Notes: generated from the sequence alone by a model not told the origin. A stretch of DNA of 64,000 bases from Nocardioides pocheonensis (GCF_003725535.1 NZ_RJSF01000002.1:1-64000); one strand, 5' to 3'. Shown: positions 8,464 through 20,128, counted from the first letter of the stretch. Made by a program: numbers and translations.

Positions 8464-8477
<14 letters not shown>
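8422..8477. repeat. Four 14-bp tandem repeats between convergent genes
   Basis: The core TCAGGCC followed by GGAGAGA/CGAGAGA-like bases recurs with exact 14-bp period at 8422, 8436, 8450 and 8464. The last copy includes the stop codon of gltA (TCA at 8464-8466 on the plus strand). The array fills the 51-bp gap between the convergent GT61 and gltA genes. It shows no terminator-like hairpin with a T run. Confidence 0.75.
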
Positions 8478-9768
<1,291 letters not shown>

Positions 9769-10085
9769 AAGGGCTCCTTCGCTCTCGGTCAGAGATGTTC
9801 CGGTGCATCGTTCCCGGGTGCGGTGGTGATGCAGAACCGCCTCTAACCTATTCCCCACGGCGCAGGGGTCGCCATCGCGTCTCTCGTTTTGACCACGCCC
9901 CCGCCGCACCGGTAATCTGGTCCGTCGCGACTCCTGCCGCGTCATGCCCCCGCACGGGGTGTGGTGCAGACCCGGATGTGAAGCCCTCGGGGGCGAGGCC
10001 GGGCAGTGTTCGTCAGAAGCCGCAGCAGCACCGCCGGCCCGGGGTTTCCCAGGCTGGTTCACGAACGAGGAAGCAAGGCATACAC
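9769..10085. promoter_or_regulatory. gltA-rplM intergenic region with rplM-rpsI promoter and leader
   Basis: This 317-bp divergent spacer has no gene. On the plus strand a good housekeeping promoter is visible: TTGACC at 9889-9894, 18 bp, TAATCT at 9913-9918. Transcription from about 9925 would give a leader of roughly 160 nt before rplM, long enough for structure-based autoregulation as in other L13 operons, though I cannot recognise a specific leader motif. The first 85 bases must carry the gltA promoter; GAATAGGTT-type sequence on the minus strand near 9855 is only a weak candidate. Confidence 0.6.
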
Positions 10086-10529
10086 GTGCGTACGTACAGC
10101 CCCAAGCCCGCGGACATCCAGCGCGAGTGGCACGTCATCGACGCCACCGACGTGGTCCTCGGACGGCTCGCCGTCCAGGCCGCCAACCTGCTCCGTGGCA
10201 AGCACAAGACCATGTTCGCCCCCCACGTCGACACGGGCGACTTCGTGATCGTGGTGAACGCCTCCAAGGTGGCGCTCTCCGGGTCCAAGGCGACCAAGAA
10301 GATGTCCTACCGGCACTCCGGGTTCCCGGGCGGCCTGAGCGCCACGCCGATGGGCGAGCTCCTCGAGAAGGACGCCCGCAAGGCCATCGAGAACGCGGTC
10401 TGGGGCATGCTCCCCAAGAACCGCCTCGGCCGTCAGATGCTCAAGAAGCTCAAGGTGTACTCCGGCCCGGAGCACCCGCACCAGGCCCAGAAGGCCAAGC
10501 CGTTCGAGATCACGCAGATCTCCCAGTAA
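10086..10529 (+). CDS. rplM: 50S ribosomal protein L13
   Basis: A 147-residue protein with the L13 hallmarks: an opening [40 protein letters not shown] (residues about 27-47), and the C-terminal [31 protein letters not shown]13 is an early-assembly protein of the large subunit. The GTG at 10086 has AAGG 7 nt upstream. It is followed after 28 bp by rpsI, the conserved rplM-rpsI operon. Confidence 0.98.
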   Translation: MRTYSPKPADIQREWHVIDATDVVLGRLAVQAANLLRGKHKTMFAPHVDTGDFVIVVNASKVALSGSKATKKMSYRHSGFPGGLSATPMGELLEKDARKAIENAVWGMLPKNRLGRQMLKKLKVYSGPEHPHQAQKAKPFEITQISQ

Positions 10530-10557
10530 GCATTCAGACGAGATCGAGGAATCAGAC

Positions 10558-11067
10558 GTGACCGAGAACCTGAACGAGACCACCGAGGTCGAGGAGACCT
10601 ACGAGGCCAACGAGGAAGGCATCGCCTACTCCTCGGAGAGCGTGCCCGGCGCCGACACGCCTGCCCGGCCGGCCACCATCGCCCCGGGCGCGGCCACCGG
10701 CCGCCGCAAGGAGGCCGTCGCGCGGGTCCGCATCGTGCCCGGCACCGGCCAGTGGACCGTCAACGGCCGCACCCTGGAGAGCTACTTCCCGAACAAGCTG
10801 CACCAGCAGGTCGTGAACGAGCCGTTCGCGACCCTGCAGCTCGAGGGTCGCTTCGACGTGATCGCCCGGATCCACGGCGGCGGCATCACCGGCCAGGCCG
10901 GCGCGCTGCGCCTGGGCGTGGCCCGTTGCCTCAACGCCATCGACGTGGAGACCAACCGGCCGTCGCTGAAGAAGGCCGGGCTCCTCACCCGCGACGCCCG
11001 CGTGATCGAGCGCAAGAAGGCCGGTCTGAAGAAGGCCCGGAAGGCACCGCAGTTCAGCAAGCGCTGA
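10558..11067 (+). CDS. rpsI: 30S ribosomal protein S9
   Basis: A 169-residue S9. The conserved domain starts at about residue 45 ([18 protein letters not shown]) and ends with the basic tail [12 protein letters not shown] that reaches the ribosomal P site. The first about 40 residues are an acidic extension ([13 protein letters not shown]) typical of actinobacterial S9. The GTG at 10558 has GAGGA 7 nt upstream. It is the second gene of the operon and glmM follows after 16 bp. Confidence 0.98.
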   Translation: MTENLNETTEVEETYEANEEGIAYSSESVPGADTPARPATIAPGAATGRRKEAVARVRIVPGTGQWTVNGRTLESYFPNKLHQQVVNEPFATLQLEGRFDVIARIHGGGITGQAGALRLGVARCLNAIDVETNRPSLKKAGLLTRDARVIERKKAGLKKARKAPQFSKR

Positions 11068-11083
11068 TCAGGGTCGCCTCTTC

Positions 11084-12430
11084 ATGACGCGACTCTTCGG
11101 CACGGACGGGGTCCGGGGCCTGGCCAACGGTCTGCTGACCGCGGAGCTGGCCCTGGACCTCTCCGTTTCCGCAGCCCACGTGCTGGCGGAGCGGGGCACG
11201 TTCTCCGGGCACCGGCCGTTCGCGGTCGTCGGCCGGGACACCCGCATCTCGGGACAGTTCCTCGAGGCGGCGGTCGTCGCCGGTCTGGCGTCGGCCGGGG
11301 TCGACGTGCTGCTGCTGGGTGAGCTGCCGACGCCGGCGGTCGCCCACCTCACCGGCTCCCTGGGCGCCGACCTCGGCGTCATGCTCTCCGCGTCGCACAA
11401 CGCGATGCCCGACAACGGCATCAAGTTCCTGTCCCGCGGAGGGGTGAAGCTCGACGACGCCATCGAGGTGGCGATCGAGGAGCGGCTCCGCGAGCCGTGG
11501 GACCGGCCCACCGCCGGCGACGTCGGCCGGGTGCGCGTGCACGCGACCGCGATCGAGGAGTACGCCGCCCACCTGGACGCGACCGTCGGACACCCGCTGG
11601 GCGGTCTCAAGGTCGTGCTCGACTGTGCGCACGGAGCCGCCTCGGTCGCCGGACCGAAGGCGCTGCGTGACGCCGGCGCCGACGTCGTGGCGATCTGCGC
11701 CGAGCCCGACGGCCTGAACATCAACGACGGCTGCGGGTCGACCCACCTCGAGGTGCTCCAGAAGGCCGTCGTCGAGCACGGCGCCGACGTCGGATTCGCG
11801 CTCGACGGTGACGCCGACCGGTGCCTCGCGGTCGACGCCGCCGGCAACGTCGTCGACGGCGACCAGATCCTCGCGATCCTCGCCCTCGCCCTCCGTGAGC
11901 GTGGCGAGCTCCACGACGACACGGTCGTGGCCACGGTGATGTCCAACCTCGGCTTCGTGCAGGCGATGACGGCGGCCGGCATCGCCGTACGGCAGACCGC
12001 CGTGGGCGACCGCTACGTCCTCGAGGAGATGAAGGCGGGCAGCTACACGCTCGGCGGTGAGCAGTCCGGCCACGTGATCATGAGCGAGCACGCGACCACC
12101 GGCGACGGCATCCTCACCGCGCTCCAGGTCCTCGACCGGATGGCGGCCACCGGGAACAGCATCGCCGACCTCGCGTCGGTGATGGTCCGGCTGCCCCAGG
12201 TGCTGGTCAACGTGCCGGGCGTCGACAAGGCGCGGGCCGCCACCGACGAGGTTCTCCTGGCGGCCGTGGCCGAGGCGGAGGCCGAGCTCGGTGGGAACGG
12301 CCGGGTGCTGCTCCGGCCCTCGGGCACCGAGCCGCTGGTCCGGGTCATGGTCGAGGCGGCCACGGCCGACCACGCGCACGCGGTCGCCGGCCGGCTGGCC
12401 GACGTCGTGCGCGAGCGGCTCAGCCTCTGA
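11084..12430 (+). CDS. glmM: Phosphoglucosamine mutase
   Basis: A 448-residue alpha-D-phosphohexomutase that interconverts glucosamine-6-P and glucosamine-1-P for UDP-GlcNAc and peptidoglycan synthesis. The active-site loop SASHN places the phosphorylated Ser at 104. The metal loop DGDADRC, the sugar-binding loop GGEQSGH and the phosphate-binding loop RPSGTEP are intact. It follows rpsI by 16 bp as in many actinobacteria. No strong Shine-Dalgarno precedes the ATG. Its partner glmS lies 6 kb downstream. The 3' end overlaps the convergent MMPL gene by 11 bp. Confidence 0.96.
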   Translation: MTRLFGTDGVRGLANGLLTAELALDLSVSAAHVLAERGTFSGHRPFAVVGRDTRISGQFLEAAVVAGLASAGVDVLLLGELPTPAVAHLTGSLGADLGVMLSASHNAMPDNGIKFLSRGGVKLDDAIEVAIEERLREPWDRPTAGDVGRVRVHATAIEEYAAHLDATVGHPLGGLKVVLDCAHGAASVAGPKALRDAGADVVAICAEPDGLNINDGCGSTHLEVLQKAVVEHGADVGFALDGDADRCLAVDAAGNVVDGDQILAILALALRERGELHDDTVVATVMSNLGFVQAMTAAGIAVRQTAVGDRYVLEEMKAGSYTLGGEQSGHVIMSEHATTGDGILTALQVLDRMAATGNSIADLASVMVRLPQVLVNVPGVDKARAATDEVLLAAVAEAEAELGGNGRVLLRPSGTEPLVRVMVEAATADHAHAVAGRLADVVRERLSL

Positions 12431-14570
12431 CGTCAGCCGTCATCCGGGCCTCGTGCTCGGCCTCGGTCTCGTCGCCGTGGCCCGGCCACCAGGCCGCGTG
12501 GCCGATCAGCGCCGTGAGCGACGGCGTGAAGAACATCGCCATCACGAACGCCGCCGTGAAGATCCCGAACGACAGCGCGAAGCCCATCGAGACGATCAGC
12601 GAGTTGCCGCCGAGCATGAGTGACCCGAACGTGCCGGCCAGGATCACGCCCGCGGCCGCGATCGTCGGACCGGCGTGCTTGACCGCCTCGGCCGCTGCGT
12701 CGTGCGGGTTGCGGCCCTCGCGCGCCTCCTCCCGCAGCCGGGCGATCATCAAGATGTTGTAGTCCGTGCCCAGCGCCACCACGAAGAGGTAGATGTAGAT
12801 CGGCAGCAGGAAGATCAGGCCGTTGTCGCCCTTGATGTGCTGGATCATGATCACGGTCGCGCCGAGCGTGGCTGCGAACCCGAGCCCGACCGAGACCATC
12901 AGGTACCACGGCGCCACCAGGCTGCGCAGGAGCAGCGCGAGGATCAGCATGATCACCAGCGCCGCGACCGGGAACACCACCGAGTAGTCGCGGTTCATCG
13001 CCTTGTTCATGTCCACGAACACCGAGGTGGTGCCCCCGACGTACGCCGTCGTGCCGCTCGGTGCGGCGCGGTGGGCGGTGTCGCGGATCGGGCCCTTGAC
13101 GTCGGCGATCGCCTGGTCGGACCCCGGGTCGTGCGACAGCGTGACGCTGAACGTCGCGGCCCTGCCGTTCCTGGAGAGCACGCCCGGCTCGGCGCGCGCG
13201 ACGCCCTGGGCCCCCGCGAGAGCCTGCTGGTACGGGCCGAGGTCGCCCTGCGCGAGCGAGCCTCCCGAGGACTCGAGCACCACGGTCAAGGGGTCGGTCG
13301 CGCCCGAGGGCAGGCCCTTCTGGAGGGTGTCGAGCGCCTTGGTCGACTCGACACCCTTCGGGAGGCTGGAGTTGAAGTCGAAGGTCGGGTTGAACCCGAG
13401 GGCGAACACGGCGAGCACCGCCAGCACGAGTCCGGACGCGGCCGCGAACACGGCCGGGCGCTCGCCCAGGCGGCGACCGATCGCGGCGAACCGCGCCCCC
13501 TCGGGCTCCGCGAGGTACTTCTTGGACGGGAAGAACAGCGCCCGGCCGAGCAGCGTGACGACCGCCGGCACCAGCGTCAGCGCGGCGACCAGGGTCACCG
13601 CGACCGCGATCGCCAGGGCGGGACCGATCGAGCGGAAGATGCTCAGCGAGGACAGGATCAGCGCCATGAAGGCGACGATCACCGCACCGCCGGCCGAGGC
13701 GATCGCCTCACCGGCACGCTCCAGGGCGTGCACGACCGAGGCCTTCGTGTCCGCGCCCCGGCGCAGCTGTTCGCGGTAGCGGAAGAGGAAGAACAGGATG
13801 TAGTCGGTGCCGATGCCGTAGAGCACCACGATCAGGATGACCTCGATCGAGGAGTCGGCCTTGAGGCTGAAGGCCTGGTTCGCCCAGGCGATCAGGCCGA
13901 TCGCCACCTGCGAGGCGACGAAGACGGTGAGCACCGGCATCAGGCAGATGATGACGCTGCGGAAGATCAGCGCCAGCAGCACGATGATCAGCAGGACCGT
14001 GGCCAGGCCGACGATCGCGAGGGTCTTGTTTCCGGACTCCTGGGAGTCCAGCTGCTGCGGCGCGGCGCCGGTCATCTGCACCCGGAGCCCGGTGTCCTTC
14101 ACCAGCGGCTTGGCGTCCTTGCGCAGCTGCTTGGCCGCGTCCATCGCGGGGGTGTCGAAGCCGGTGGCGTTCTTGGCCAGCCCGGCCACGCCGAGCTGGA
14201 CGAGCCCGTTCTGCGACGGGGGCTGGGCGACCGCCTGGGAGAACACCTTCTTCAGGACCGGCTCGTCCTTGATCGCGCCGTCGAGCGCGGTCACGATCTC
14301 GGTCACCTTCGTCGAGTCGGCGGCGGTGAGCTTGCCGCCGTCGGTCCGGTCGAAGACCATGATCGCGCCGGGCTGGAACTGCGACGGGAACTGGTCCTGC
14401 TGCACCTGGGCGGCCCGGATCGACTCGTAGTGCTTCGGCAGGAACTCCGACTCGTCCTGCGTCGAGGTCAGCTTCGGCGCGAACGAGACGACGAGGACCG
14501 CCAGGAGGATCCACATCCCGATGACCAGCCAGGGGAACCGGGTTACGAAACGGCCGAGGGCAGCAAACAT
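12420..14570 (-). CDS. MMPL-family RND transporter
   Basis: The 716-residue protein has two copies of the MMPL/RND layout: one TM helix ([16 protein letters not shown]), a large extracytoplasmic domain, then five to six TM helices, repeated. Landmarks are [21 protein letters not shown] in the first half and [21 protein letters not shown] in the second, each carrying the GTDY proton-relay Asp-Tyr of MmpL proteins. In this family such proteins export lipids, siderophores or other hydrophobic compounds; the substrate is not readable. The ATG at 14570 is set by a TACGCT -10 box 6 nt upstream. It is divergent from an enoyl-CoA hydratase. Confidence 0.9.
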   Translation of the reverse strand: MFAALGRFVTRFPWLVIGMWILLAVLVVSFAPKLTSTQDESEFLPKHYESIRAAQVQQDQFPSQFQPGAIMVFDRTDGGKLTAADSTKVTEIVTALDGAIKDEPVLKKVFSQAVAQPPSQNGLVQLGVAGLAKNATGFDTPAMDAAKQLRKDAKPLVKDTGLRVQMTGAAPQQLDSQESGNKTLAIVGLATVLLIIVLLALIFRSVIICLMPVLTVFVASQVAIGLIAWANQAFSLKADSSIEVILIVVLYGIGTDYILFFLFRYREQLRRGADTKASVVHALERAGEAIASAGGAVIVAFMALILSSLSIFRSIGPALAIAVAVTLVAALTLVPAVVTLLGRALFFPSKKYLAEPEGARFAAIGRRLGERPAVFAAASGLVLAVLAVFALGFNPTFDFNSSLPKGVESTKALDTLQKGLPSGATDPLTVVLESSGGSLAQGDLGPYQQALAGAQGVARAEPGVLSRNGRAATFSVTLSHDPGSDQAIADVKGPIRDTAHRAAPSGTTAYVGGTTSVFVDMNKAMNRDYSVVFPVAALVIMLILALLLRSLVAPWYLMVSVGLGFAATLGATVIMIQHIKGDNGLIFLLPIYIYLFVVALGTDYNILMIARLREEAREGRNPHDAAAEAVKHAGPTIAAAGVILAGTFGSLMLGGNSLIVSMGFALSFGIFTAAFVMAMFFTPSLTALIGHAAWWPGHGDETEAEHEARMTADVRG

Positions 14571-14637
14571 GGGCGCAGCGTATCGGGGCCCGGTCGACGC
14601 GCACGAACGAGATTCGCTGCGCCCTAGAGTCTGCCGG
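14571..14637. promoter_or_regulatory. Divergent leaderless promoters inside a 14-bp inverted repeat (MMPL / enoyl-CoA hydratase)
   Basis: The 67-bp gap contains an inverted repeat with arms 14571-14584 and 14611-14624, 13 of 14 bases matching; the outer 10 bases, GGGCGCAGCG and CGCTGCGCCC, are perfect. The left arm contains the minus-strand -10 box TACGCT (14582-14577). The right arm abuts the plus-strand -10 box TAGAGT (14625-14630). An operator controlling both genes is inferred from this symmetry; no regulator gene is adjacent. Confidence 0.6.
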
Positions 14638-15441
14638 GTGAACTTCATTCTGGTCGACCGGCCCGTCCCCGAGGTCGCCGTCGTCACGCTGAACCGCCCC
14701 GAGCGGATGAACGCGATGGCGTTCGACGTGATGGTGCCCTTCCGCGAGCAGCTGGTCGAGCTCGGACACGACAACACCGTGCGCGCGATCGTCGTCACCG
14801 GCGCGGGCCGGGGCTTCTGCTCCGGCGCCGACCAGGAGTCGGCGGGGACGCCGCCGTACGTCGACGGGCTGACCCGGCCGACGTACGCGTTGCGCTCGAT
14901 GGAGATGCTCGAGGACATCACCCTGACGCTGCGCCGCCTCCACCAGCCGGTGATCGCCGCCGTCAACGGCGCGGCCATCGGCGGCGGCCTGTGCCTCTCC
15001 CTGGCCTGCGACATCCGCCTCGCGGCACCGGCGGCGTACTTCCGGGCGGCGGGGATCAACAACGGCCTGACCGCCAGCGAGCTCGGACTGTCCTACCTGC
15101 TGCCGCGGGCGGTCGGGTCGTCCCGGGCCGCGGAGATCATGCTCACCGGGCGCGACGTCGACGCCGAGGAGGCCGCGGCGATCGGACTGGTGAGCCGGGT
15201 CGTCGAGGACGTCGTACCTGCCGCGGTCGAGATGGGCCGGCAGATCGCGGGCTTCTCCCAGCCCGGTGTCGAGCTCACCAAGCGCACCCTGGTCACCGGC
15301 CTCGACGCCTCCTCGCTGGAGGGCCACATGCAGGCCGAGGGCCTCGGCCAGCTCTACCTGCGGATCCTCACCGACAACTTCGAGGAGGCCACCCGCGCCC
15401 GCAAGGAGAAGCGCCAGCCGCGCTTCCGCGACACGCGGTAG
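14638..15441 (+). CDS. Enoyl-CoA hydratase/isomerase family protein
   Basis: A 267-residue crotonase-fold protein. The oxyanion-hole segments are present: TGAGRGFCSGAD (residues about 56-67) and AAVNGAAIGGGLCLSLACDIRLA (about 103-125). The region FRAAGINNGLTASELGLSYLLPRAVG matches the crotonase substrate pocket, where the first catalytic Glu is usually found; exact reaction (hydratase versus isomerase) is uncertain. GTG at 14638 is chosen because TAGAGT lies 7 nt upstream. The role is probably fatty-acid beta-oxidation, possibly linked to the lipid transporter it diverges from. Confidence 0.88.
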   Translation: MNFILVDRPVPEVAVVTLNRPERMNAMAFDVMVPFREQLVELGHDNTVRAIVVTGAGRGFCSGADQESAGTPPYVDGLTRPTYALRSMEMLEDITLTLRRLHQPVIAAVNGAAIGGGLCLSLACDIRLAAPAAYFRAAGINNGLTASELGLSYLLPRAVGSSRAAEIMLTGRDVDAEEAAAIGLVSRVVEDVVPAAVEMGRQIAGFSQPGVELTKRTLVTGLDASSLEGHMQAEGLGQLYLRILTDNFEEATRARKEKRQPRFRDTR

Positions 15442-15577
15442 GGGGCGGCATCGCCCGGTCTGGGCGATCTGCGCGGTCTGTCATGGCCCACCCGTGCGTC
15501 CTGGCAGCCCAGGTGCGTCATGCGTCAGCACCGATCGGAGGAGTAGACCGATGAGAGCGCCTACGAAAGGAACGCAC

Positions 15578-15958
15578 ATGTTGATGCGTACACGGATCCT
15601 GACGGTGGCCGGGGGTACGGCAGCTCTGATCATGCTCGCCTCCCCGAGCTACGCACACGACTGCTTCAACCCGCAGAAGGATGCCCACGCCCCCACGGGC
15701 GGTGTGAACTACACGCTCGAGGGATTCGACCAGAACGGTCCGATCCTGGTTCAGACCGGCCCCGGCAAGGGCATCGGCGGCTTCGTCGCGATCGCCCCGG
15801 GAGTCTTCGGCAACCCGACGACGCTCTACACCCACAGCCTCGGCATGTCGCCCGAGCACAGCGGCAAGGAAGAGGTCGGCGGGCCCGGCAGCAACAAGCC
15901 CCAGCACGCCTGCGACGGCAAGGGCATCGACTACATCGACGTCTGCTTCGGCGGCTGA
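15578..15958 (+). CDS. Small secreted protein of unknown function
   Basis: The 126-residue product has a clear signal peptide (MLMRTRILTVAGGTAALIML, cleavage probably after SPSYA). The mature part of about 100 residues is Gly/Pro-rich with three Cys, two near the C-terminus (HACDGKGIDYIDVCFGG). I recognise no family. The ATG at 15578 is chosen because AAGGA lies 7 nt before it; an in-frame ATG at 15551 would add nine residues in front of the signal peptide. It stands alone, and its stop codon lies inside an 18-bp inverted repeat shared with the gene at 16580. Confidence 0.7.
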   Translation: MLMRTRILTVAGGTAALIMLASPSYAHDCFNPQKDAHAPTGGVNYTLEGFDQNGPILVQTGPGKGIGGFVAIAPGVFGNPTTLYTHSLGMSPEHSGKEEVGGPGSNKPQHACDGKGIDYIDVCFGG

Positions 15959-16582
15959 GGGTTCGCCTGCGGCTTCGTTTCTGCGCCCTCGGGTGGTTGA
16001 GGTGCGAGCGCCAGCGAGCCTCGAAACCACGTGGCGCCTGCGGCGGGCTTCGTGTCGACCGGGCTGGGTGTGTGTCGGGCGGCTGGTGGGGTGGCCGGTG
16101 CCGGGTGCGCCCACGCGCCAACCACCCGTTGCGCCGGTCCTGCCCTCGTCGCAGGCTCCTCGGGGAGGACCGGCTCCACGGAGTCCAGACCCATCCACGG
16201 CTCGCGGGCGCACCCGTCCCCGTCCACCCTCTGGGGGCCGCCCGGCACCCACCGGGAAGCCCCGCCCACCCGGGGGAGATGGAAAAGCGGTGGGCCCGCC
16301 AGCGGGCCATCGACAGGAGCGGCGGTGGACCCATCGCGTTTCTCCACCATCCGGGTCGATGGGGTTGTCGTGGTGGGACGGGCCGGGCGGTGTCCGCGAA
16401 CACTCAAGGGGCTTGGCCGCGGCGCAGGCCCGCAGAGGTCACCACGCGCAGTGCTGTGCCTGCGACGTGCCGCCCCCGTTCGCGGGCGCCGTCGGGACCG
16501 GCCCACCCCGGCCCCGGCACCGACCCCGTGCGGCGCAGCCGCACAAGCGCCGCAGGCAAAGCCCGCCGCAGGCGAACCCTCA
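15956..16582. other. Gene-free 620 bp bounded by an 18-bp perfect inverted repeat
   Basis: TGAGGGTTCGCCTGCGGC at 15956-15973 is repeated in reverse complement at 16565-16582. Each copy starts with the stop codon of the flanking gene, so both genes end in the same 18 bases. Between them I see no convincing gene. Variants of CGCCTGCGGCGGGCTT recur inside, near 16035 and on the minus strand near 16560. One hairpin repeat lies at 15992-16030. A minus-strand open frame over 15931-16506 reads through that repeat and looks non-coding. Confidence 0.7.
15992..16030 (-). repeat. Long-form extragenic hairpin repeat (inverted copy)
   Basis: GGTGGTTGAGG ... CCTCGAAACCAC is the reverse complement of the long elements at 308-346 and 447-485, with the same central bases. 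It sits 34 bp downstream of the small secreted protein gene. Confidence 0.85.
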
Positions 16583-17197
16583 AACCAAGCTCAGCACCGC
16601 CACGCAGTAGTCGTCGTTCGCCGGCGCGAGCTCGTAGCTGCCGAACCGGTGCTGCACCTTGAGGCCGACCGCCTCGACGTCGGCGACGAATTGCTCGAAC
16701 GGGTAGGCCCGCGCCGAGCTGGTCGGGGCTTCCTTCATGTGGAAGCCGACCAGGATCCGTCCGCCCTCGGCGAGCAAGGCGGCCAGGGTGCGGAGCGCGC
16801 GCTGCTCGGTGTCCGGGGCGAGCAGCACGATCACGTTGCCGACGAGCACGACCAGGTCGTACGTGGTCGGGTGGCCGGCCTCGGCGAGCAGGTCGGGCGT
16901 GAGCGCGAGGATGTCGGTGCGGACCATCGGAAGGTCGGGGTAGTGCTCGGCGGCCATCGCCACCAGGTCGGGGTCCTTCTCGGCCGCGACGACGTGGTGG
17001 CCGCGAGCCTGCAGGGCGGCGCCGACGCGGCCGAAGCCCGCGCCGGCGTCCAGGACCGTGGCTCCGCGGGGCAGCAGGGCGTCGGCGAGCCGGGCCTCGC
17101 CCTCGATGTCCCCGCCGGTCGCGATCAGCTCGCTGAAGTGGGCCGCGAAGCCGCTGTTCTCGCTGGTCTCCCAGCGAGTCCGGGGGATCTCGGTCAT
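16580..17197 (-). CDS. Class I SAM-dependent methyltransferase
   Basis: A 205-residue protein with methyltransferase motif I (ATVLDAGAGFGRVGAAL, residues about 45-61), an acidic motif II end (VVAAEKDPDLV) and a hydrophobic motif IV (YDLVVLVGNVIVLL). The substrate is unknown. It starts 10 bp after the coaA stop codon with a strong GGAGGAG Shine-Dalgarno, so it is translated from the coaA transcript. Its stop codon lies inside the 18-bp inverted repeat. Confidence 0.82.
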   Translation of the reverse strand: MTEIPRTRWETSENSGFAAHFSELIATGGDIEGEARLADALLPRGATVLDAGAGFGRVGAALQARGHHVVAAEKDPDLVAMAAEHYPDLPMVRTDILALTPDLLAEAGHPTTYDLVVLVGNVIVLLAPDTEQRALRTLAALLAEGGRILVGFHMKEAPTSSARAYPFEQFVADVEAVGLKVQHRFGSYELAPANDDYCVAVLSLV

Positions 17198-17207
17198 CGT
17201 CTCCTCC

Positions 17208-18176
17208 TCAGAGCTTCCGGAGCCGGACCCACCGCACCGAGTGGTCGTGGTCCTTGCGCAGCACGAGCGTCGCGCGGGACCGGGTCGGAGCGACGTTGTG
17301 CGCCAGGTTGGGGCCGTTGATCTCGTCCCAGATCCGGTTCGCCTCGGCGACCGCGTCGTCGTGGGAGAGGCCGGCGTACTTGGCGAAGTACGACGCCGGG
17401 TCGCGGAACGCGGTCTCGCGGAGCCGGAGGAAACGGTCGGTGTACCACTGCCGGATGTCGCTGGTGGCCGCGTCGACGTAGATGGTGAAGTCGAAGAAGT
17501 CGCTGACCGCGAGGCCGGTGCGGCCGTCGGGGCGCACCTGTGGCGGCTGGAGGACGTTGAGGCCCTCGACGATCACGACGTCGGGTCGCTTCACCGTCAC
17601 CTTCTCGTCGGTGACGTCGTAGGTGAGGTGGGAGTACACCGGCGCCTCGACCTCGTCCTTGCCGGACTTGATGTCGATCACGAACTTCAGCAGAGCCTTG
17701 CGGTCGTAGGACTCCGGGAAGCCCTTGCGGTGCATCAGGCCGCGTCGCTCCAGCTCCGCGTTGGGCAGCAGGAAGCCGTCGGTGGTGACCAACGCCACCT
17801 CGGGGTGGACCGGCCAGTGCGCCAGCATCTGCTGCAGCACGCGCGCGGTGGTCGACTTGCCGACCGCCACCGACCCGGCGAGGCCGATCACGAACGGCGT
17901 GCGGGGCGGTTGCGGTCGCCCGAGGAAGGTCTCCTGGGCGCGGTGCAGGGAGCCGGCGGCCTCGACGTACAGGCTGAGCAGCCGGGACAACGGCAGGTAG
18001 ACCTGCTGCACCTCCTCGACGTCGAGCTGGTCGCCCAGGCCGCGGACCCGCTCGACCTCCAGCTCGGAGAGCGGCTGGTCGGTGCTCGCGCCCAGCTCGG
18101 CCCATGCGTCGCGATCGAGCTCGACGTACGGCGAGGTCTCGTTGAGGTGTGGCTCTCGCGGGCCGCCGTTCGCCAT
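17208..18176 (-). CDS. coaA: Type I pantothenate kinase
   Basis: A 322-residue P-loop kinase that phosphorylates pantothenate, the first and regulated step of CoA synthesis. The Walker A sequence GSVAVGKST lies at residues 101-109. Other family marks are [32 protein letters not shown], and the C-terminal [20 protein letters not shown]. Length matches CoaA. The ATG at 18176 is used; AACAAT lies 7 nt upstream. It is divergent from glmS and is followed closely by a methyltransferase gene. Confidence 0.95.
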   Translation of the reverse strand: MANGGPREPHLNETSPYVELDRDAWAELGASTDQPLSELEVERVRGLGDQLDVEEVQQVYLPLSRLLSLYVEAAGSLHRAQETFLGRPQPPRTPFVIGLAGSVAVGKSTTARVLQQMLAHWPVHPEVALVTTDGFLLPNAELERRGLMHRKGFPESYDRKALLKFVIDIKSGKDEVEAPVYSHLTYDVTDEKVTVKRPDVVIVEGLNVLQPPQVRPDGRTGLAVSDFFDFTIYVDAATSDIRQWYTDRFLRLRETAFRDPASYFAKYAGLSHDDAVAEANRIWDEINGPNLAHNVAPTRSRATLVLRKDHDHSVRWVRLRKL

Positions 18177-18253
18177 GCGGGCGATTGTTCCAGCAACGGT
18201 CCCCGGGCCGTCTGCCGGGAGCGCGCGCGGCGGGGAGGTGCGGCGCGGAGCCG

Positions 18254-18259
18254 TAGACT
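18254..18259 (+). promoter_or_regulatory. -10 box of a leaderless glmS promoter
   Basis: TAGACT ends 7 nt before the glmS ATG at 18267, and no Shine-Dalgarno sequence intervenes. The spacing puts the transcription start at or next to the A of the ATG. Confidence 0.65.
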
Positions 18260-18266
18260 GCGGCCC

Positions 18267-20123
18267 ATGTGCGGGATCGTGGGATACGTCGGGGAGCGGC
18301 AGGCGCGCGACGTCGTGATCGAGGGTCTCCGCCGTCTGGAGTACCGCGGCTACGACTCGGCGGGCATCGCCCTGATCACCGGTTCCGGCTCTTCGGGCGC
18401 GCTCGCGGTCGACAAGCGCGCGGGCAAGCTGGCCAACCTCGAGAAGGCGATCGAGGAGAGCCCGCTGCCGCCGTCGACGACCGGCATCGGGCACACCCGG
18501 TGGGCGACCCACGGGGCCCCGAACGACGTCAACGCCCACCCGCACACCGGACCGCGCGGCCGGGTCGCGGTGGTGCACAACGGCATCATCGAGAACTTCG
18601 CGCGGCTGCGTGACGAGCTCGAGCGCCGTGGCAACGACCTGGTCTCGGAGACCGACACCGAGGTCACCGCCCACCTGCTCGAGGCGGAGGTCGAGGCCGG
18701 GCACGACCTCACGGAGGCGATGCAGCGCGTCTGCCGACGGCTCGAGGGCGCGTTCACACTGGTCGCGCTCGATGCGCAGGACCCCTCCCGCGTGGTGGCG
18801 GCCCGACGCAACTCGCCGCTGGTGGTCGGGATCGGCGAGGGCGAGAACTTCATCGGCTCGGACGTCGCGGCCTTCATCGAGCACACGCGCGACGCGCTGG
18901 AGCTGGGCCAGGACCAGGTCGTGACGATCACCCGCGAGGGCGCGGAGGTCACCGACTTCGACGGCAACCCGGCCGAGGGCCGGCACTACCACGTCGACTG
19001 GGACCTGGCCGCCGCCGAGAAGGGCGGCTTCGACTGGTTCATGCGCAAGGAGATCTTCGAGCAGCCGCGCGCCATCGCAGACGCGCTGCTGGGCCGGCAC
19101 GACGAGGCCGGGCAGCTCCAGCTCGACGAGGTCCGGATCAGCGACGACGAGCTGCGCGACATCGACAAGATCATCATCATCGGCTGCGGCACGGCCCACT
19201 ACGCCGGCCTCGTCGCCAAGTACGCCATCGAGCACTGGACCCGGATCCCGTGCGAGGTCGAGCTGGCGCACGAGTTCCGCTACCGCGACCCGATCCTGAC
19301 CCGCAACACGCTGGTGGTGGCGATCAGCCAGTCGGGCGAGACCGCCGACACGCTGATGGCGATCCGGCACGCGGTCAAGCAGCGGGCCCGGGTGCTGGCG
19401 ATCTGCAACACCAACGGCTCGACGATCCCGCGGGAGTCGGACGCCGTGATCTACACCCACGCGGGCCCGGAGATCGGGGTCGCGTCCACCAAGGGGTTCC
19501 TGACCCAGCTGATCGCGTGCTACCTGCTCGGCCTGTACCTCGCCCAGGTCCGGGGCACGAAGTTCGGCGACGAGATCGCCGGCGTGGTGCGGGAGCTCGC
19601 GCAGATGCCGGCCAACGTGCAGACGATCCTCGACGACGCCGAGTCGGTCTACGCGCTCGCCCAGCGGTTCCAGGGCACCCGCTCGGTGCTGTTCCTCGGC
19701 CGGCACGCCGGCTACCCGGTCGCCCTCGAAGGTGCGCTCAAGCTCAAGGAGCTGGCCTACATCCACGCCGAGGGTTTCGCCGCCGGCGAGCTGAAGCACG
19801 GCCCGATCGCGTTGATCGAGGAGGGCCTGCCGGTCTTCTGCGTGGTGCCGCCCCGGGGCCGCGACCAGCTGCACGACAAGATGATCAGCGCGATCCAGGA
19901 GGTCCGTGCCCGCGGCGCCCTGACGATCGTGCTGGCCGAGGCGAGCGACACCGAGGTCGCGGCGTACGCCGACGTGCTGATCGGGCTCCCCACGGTGCCG
20001 ACCCTGCTCCAGCCGGTGGTCGCGACCGTGCCGCTGCAGCTGTTCGCGTGCGAGCTCGCCACGCTGATCGGCCACGACGTCGACCAGCCGCGCAACCTCG
20101 CCAAGTCCGTCACGGTCGAGTAG
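18267..20123 (+). CDS. glmS: Glutamine-fructose-6-phosphate aminotransferase (isomerizing)
   Basis: A 618-residue enzyme making glucosamine-6-P from fructose-6-P and glutamine. Cys2 ([10 protein letters not shown]) is the glutaminase nucleophile exposed after Met removal, which also fixes the start. The GATase domain spans about 1-230 and two SIS sugar-isomerase domains span about 290-430 and 465-605. Family marks include [18 protein letters not shown] and [21 protein letters not shown]. acpS begins 5 bp downstream. Confidence 0.97.
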   Translation: MCGIVGYVGERQARDVVIEGLRRLEYRGYDSAGIALITGSGSSGALAVDKRAGKLANLEKAIEESPLPPSTTGIGHTRWATHGAPNDVNAHPHTGPRGRVAVVHNGIIENFARLRDELERRGNDLVSETDTEVTAHLLEAEVEAGHDLTEAMQRVCRRLEGAFTLVALDAQDPSRVVAARRNSPLVVGIGEGENFIGSDVAAFIEHTRDALELGQDQVVTITREGAEVTDFDGNPAEGRHYHVDWDLAAAEKGGFDWFMRKEIFEQPRAIADALLGRHDEAGQLQLDEVRISDDELRDIDKIIIIGCGTAHYAGLVAKYAIEHWTRIPCEVELAHEFRYRDPILTRNTLVVAISQSGETADTLMAIRHAVKQRARVLAICNTNGSTIPRESDAVIYTHAGPEIGVASTKGFLTQLIACYLLGLYLAQVRGTKFGDEIAGVVRELAQMPANVQTILDDAESVYALAQRFQGTRSVLFLGRHAGYPVALEGALKLKELAYIHAEGFAAGELKHGPIALIEEGLPVFCVVPPRGRDQLHDKMISAIQEVRARGALTIVLAEASDTEVAAYADVLIGLPTVPTLLQPVVATVPLQLFACELATLIGHDVDQPRNLAKSVTVE

Positions 20124-20128
20124 CGACG

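Noticed and set aside
12675-14627. Plus-strand open frame antisense to the MMPL gene
   Set aside because: The product is His/Arg/Asp-rich and low in complexity, while the minus strand encodes an intact RND transporter.
15931-16506. Minus-strand open frame in the 620-bp gap
   Set aside because: It translates the hairpin repeat (FRGSLALAPQPP), has no ribosome-binding site, and looks like Pro/Ala/Arg-rich noise.
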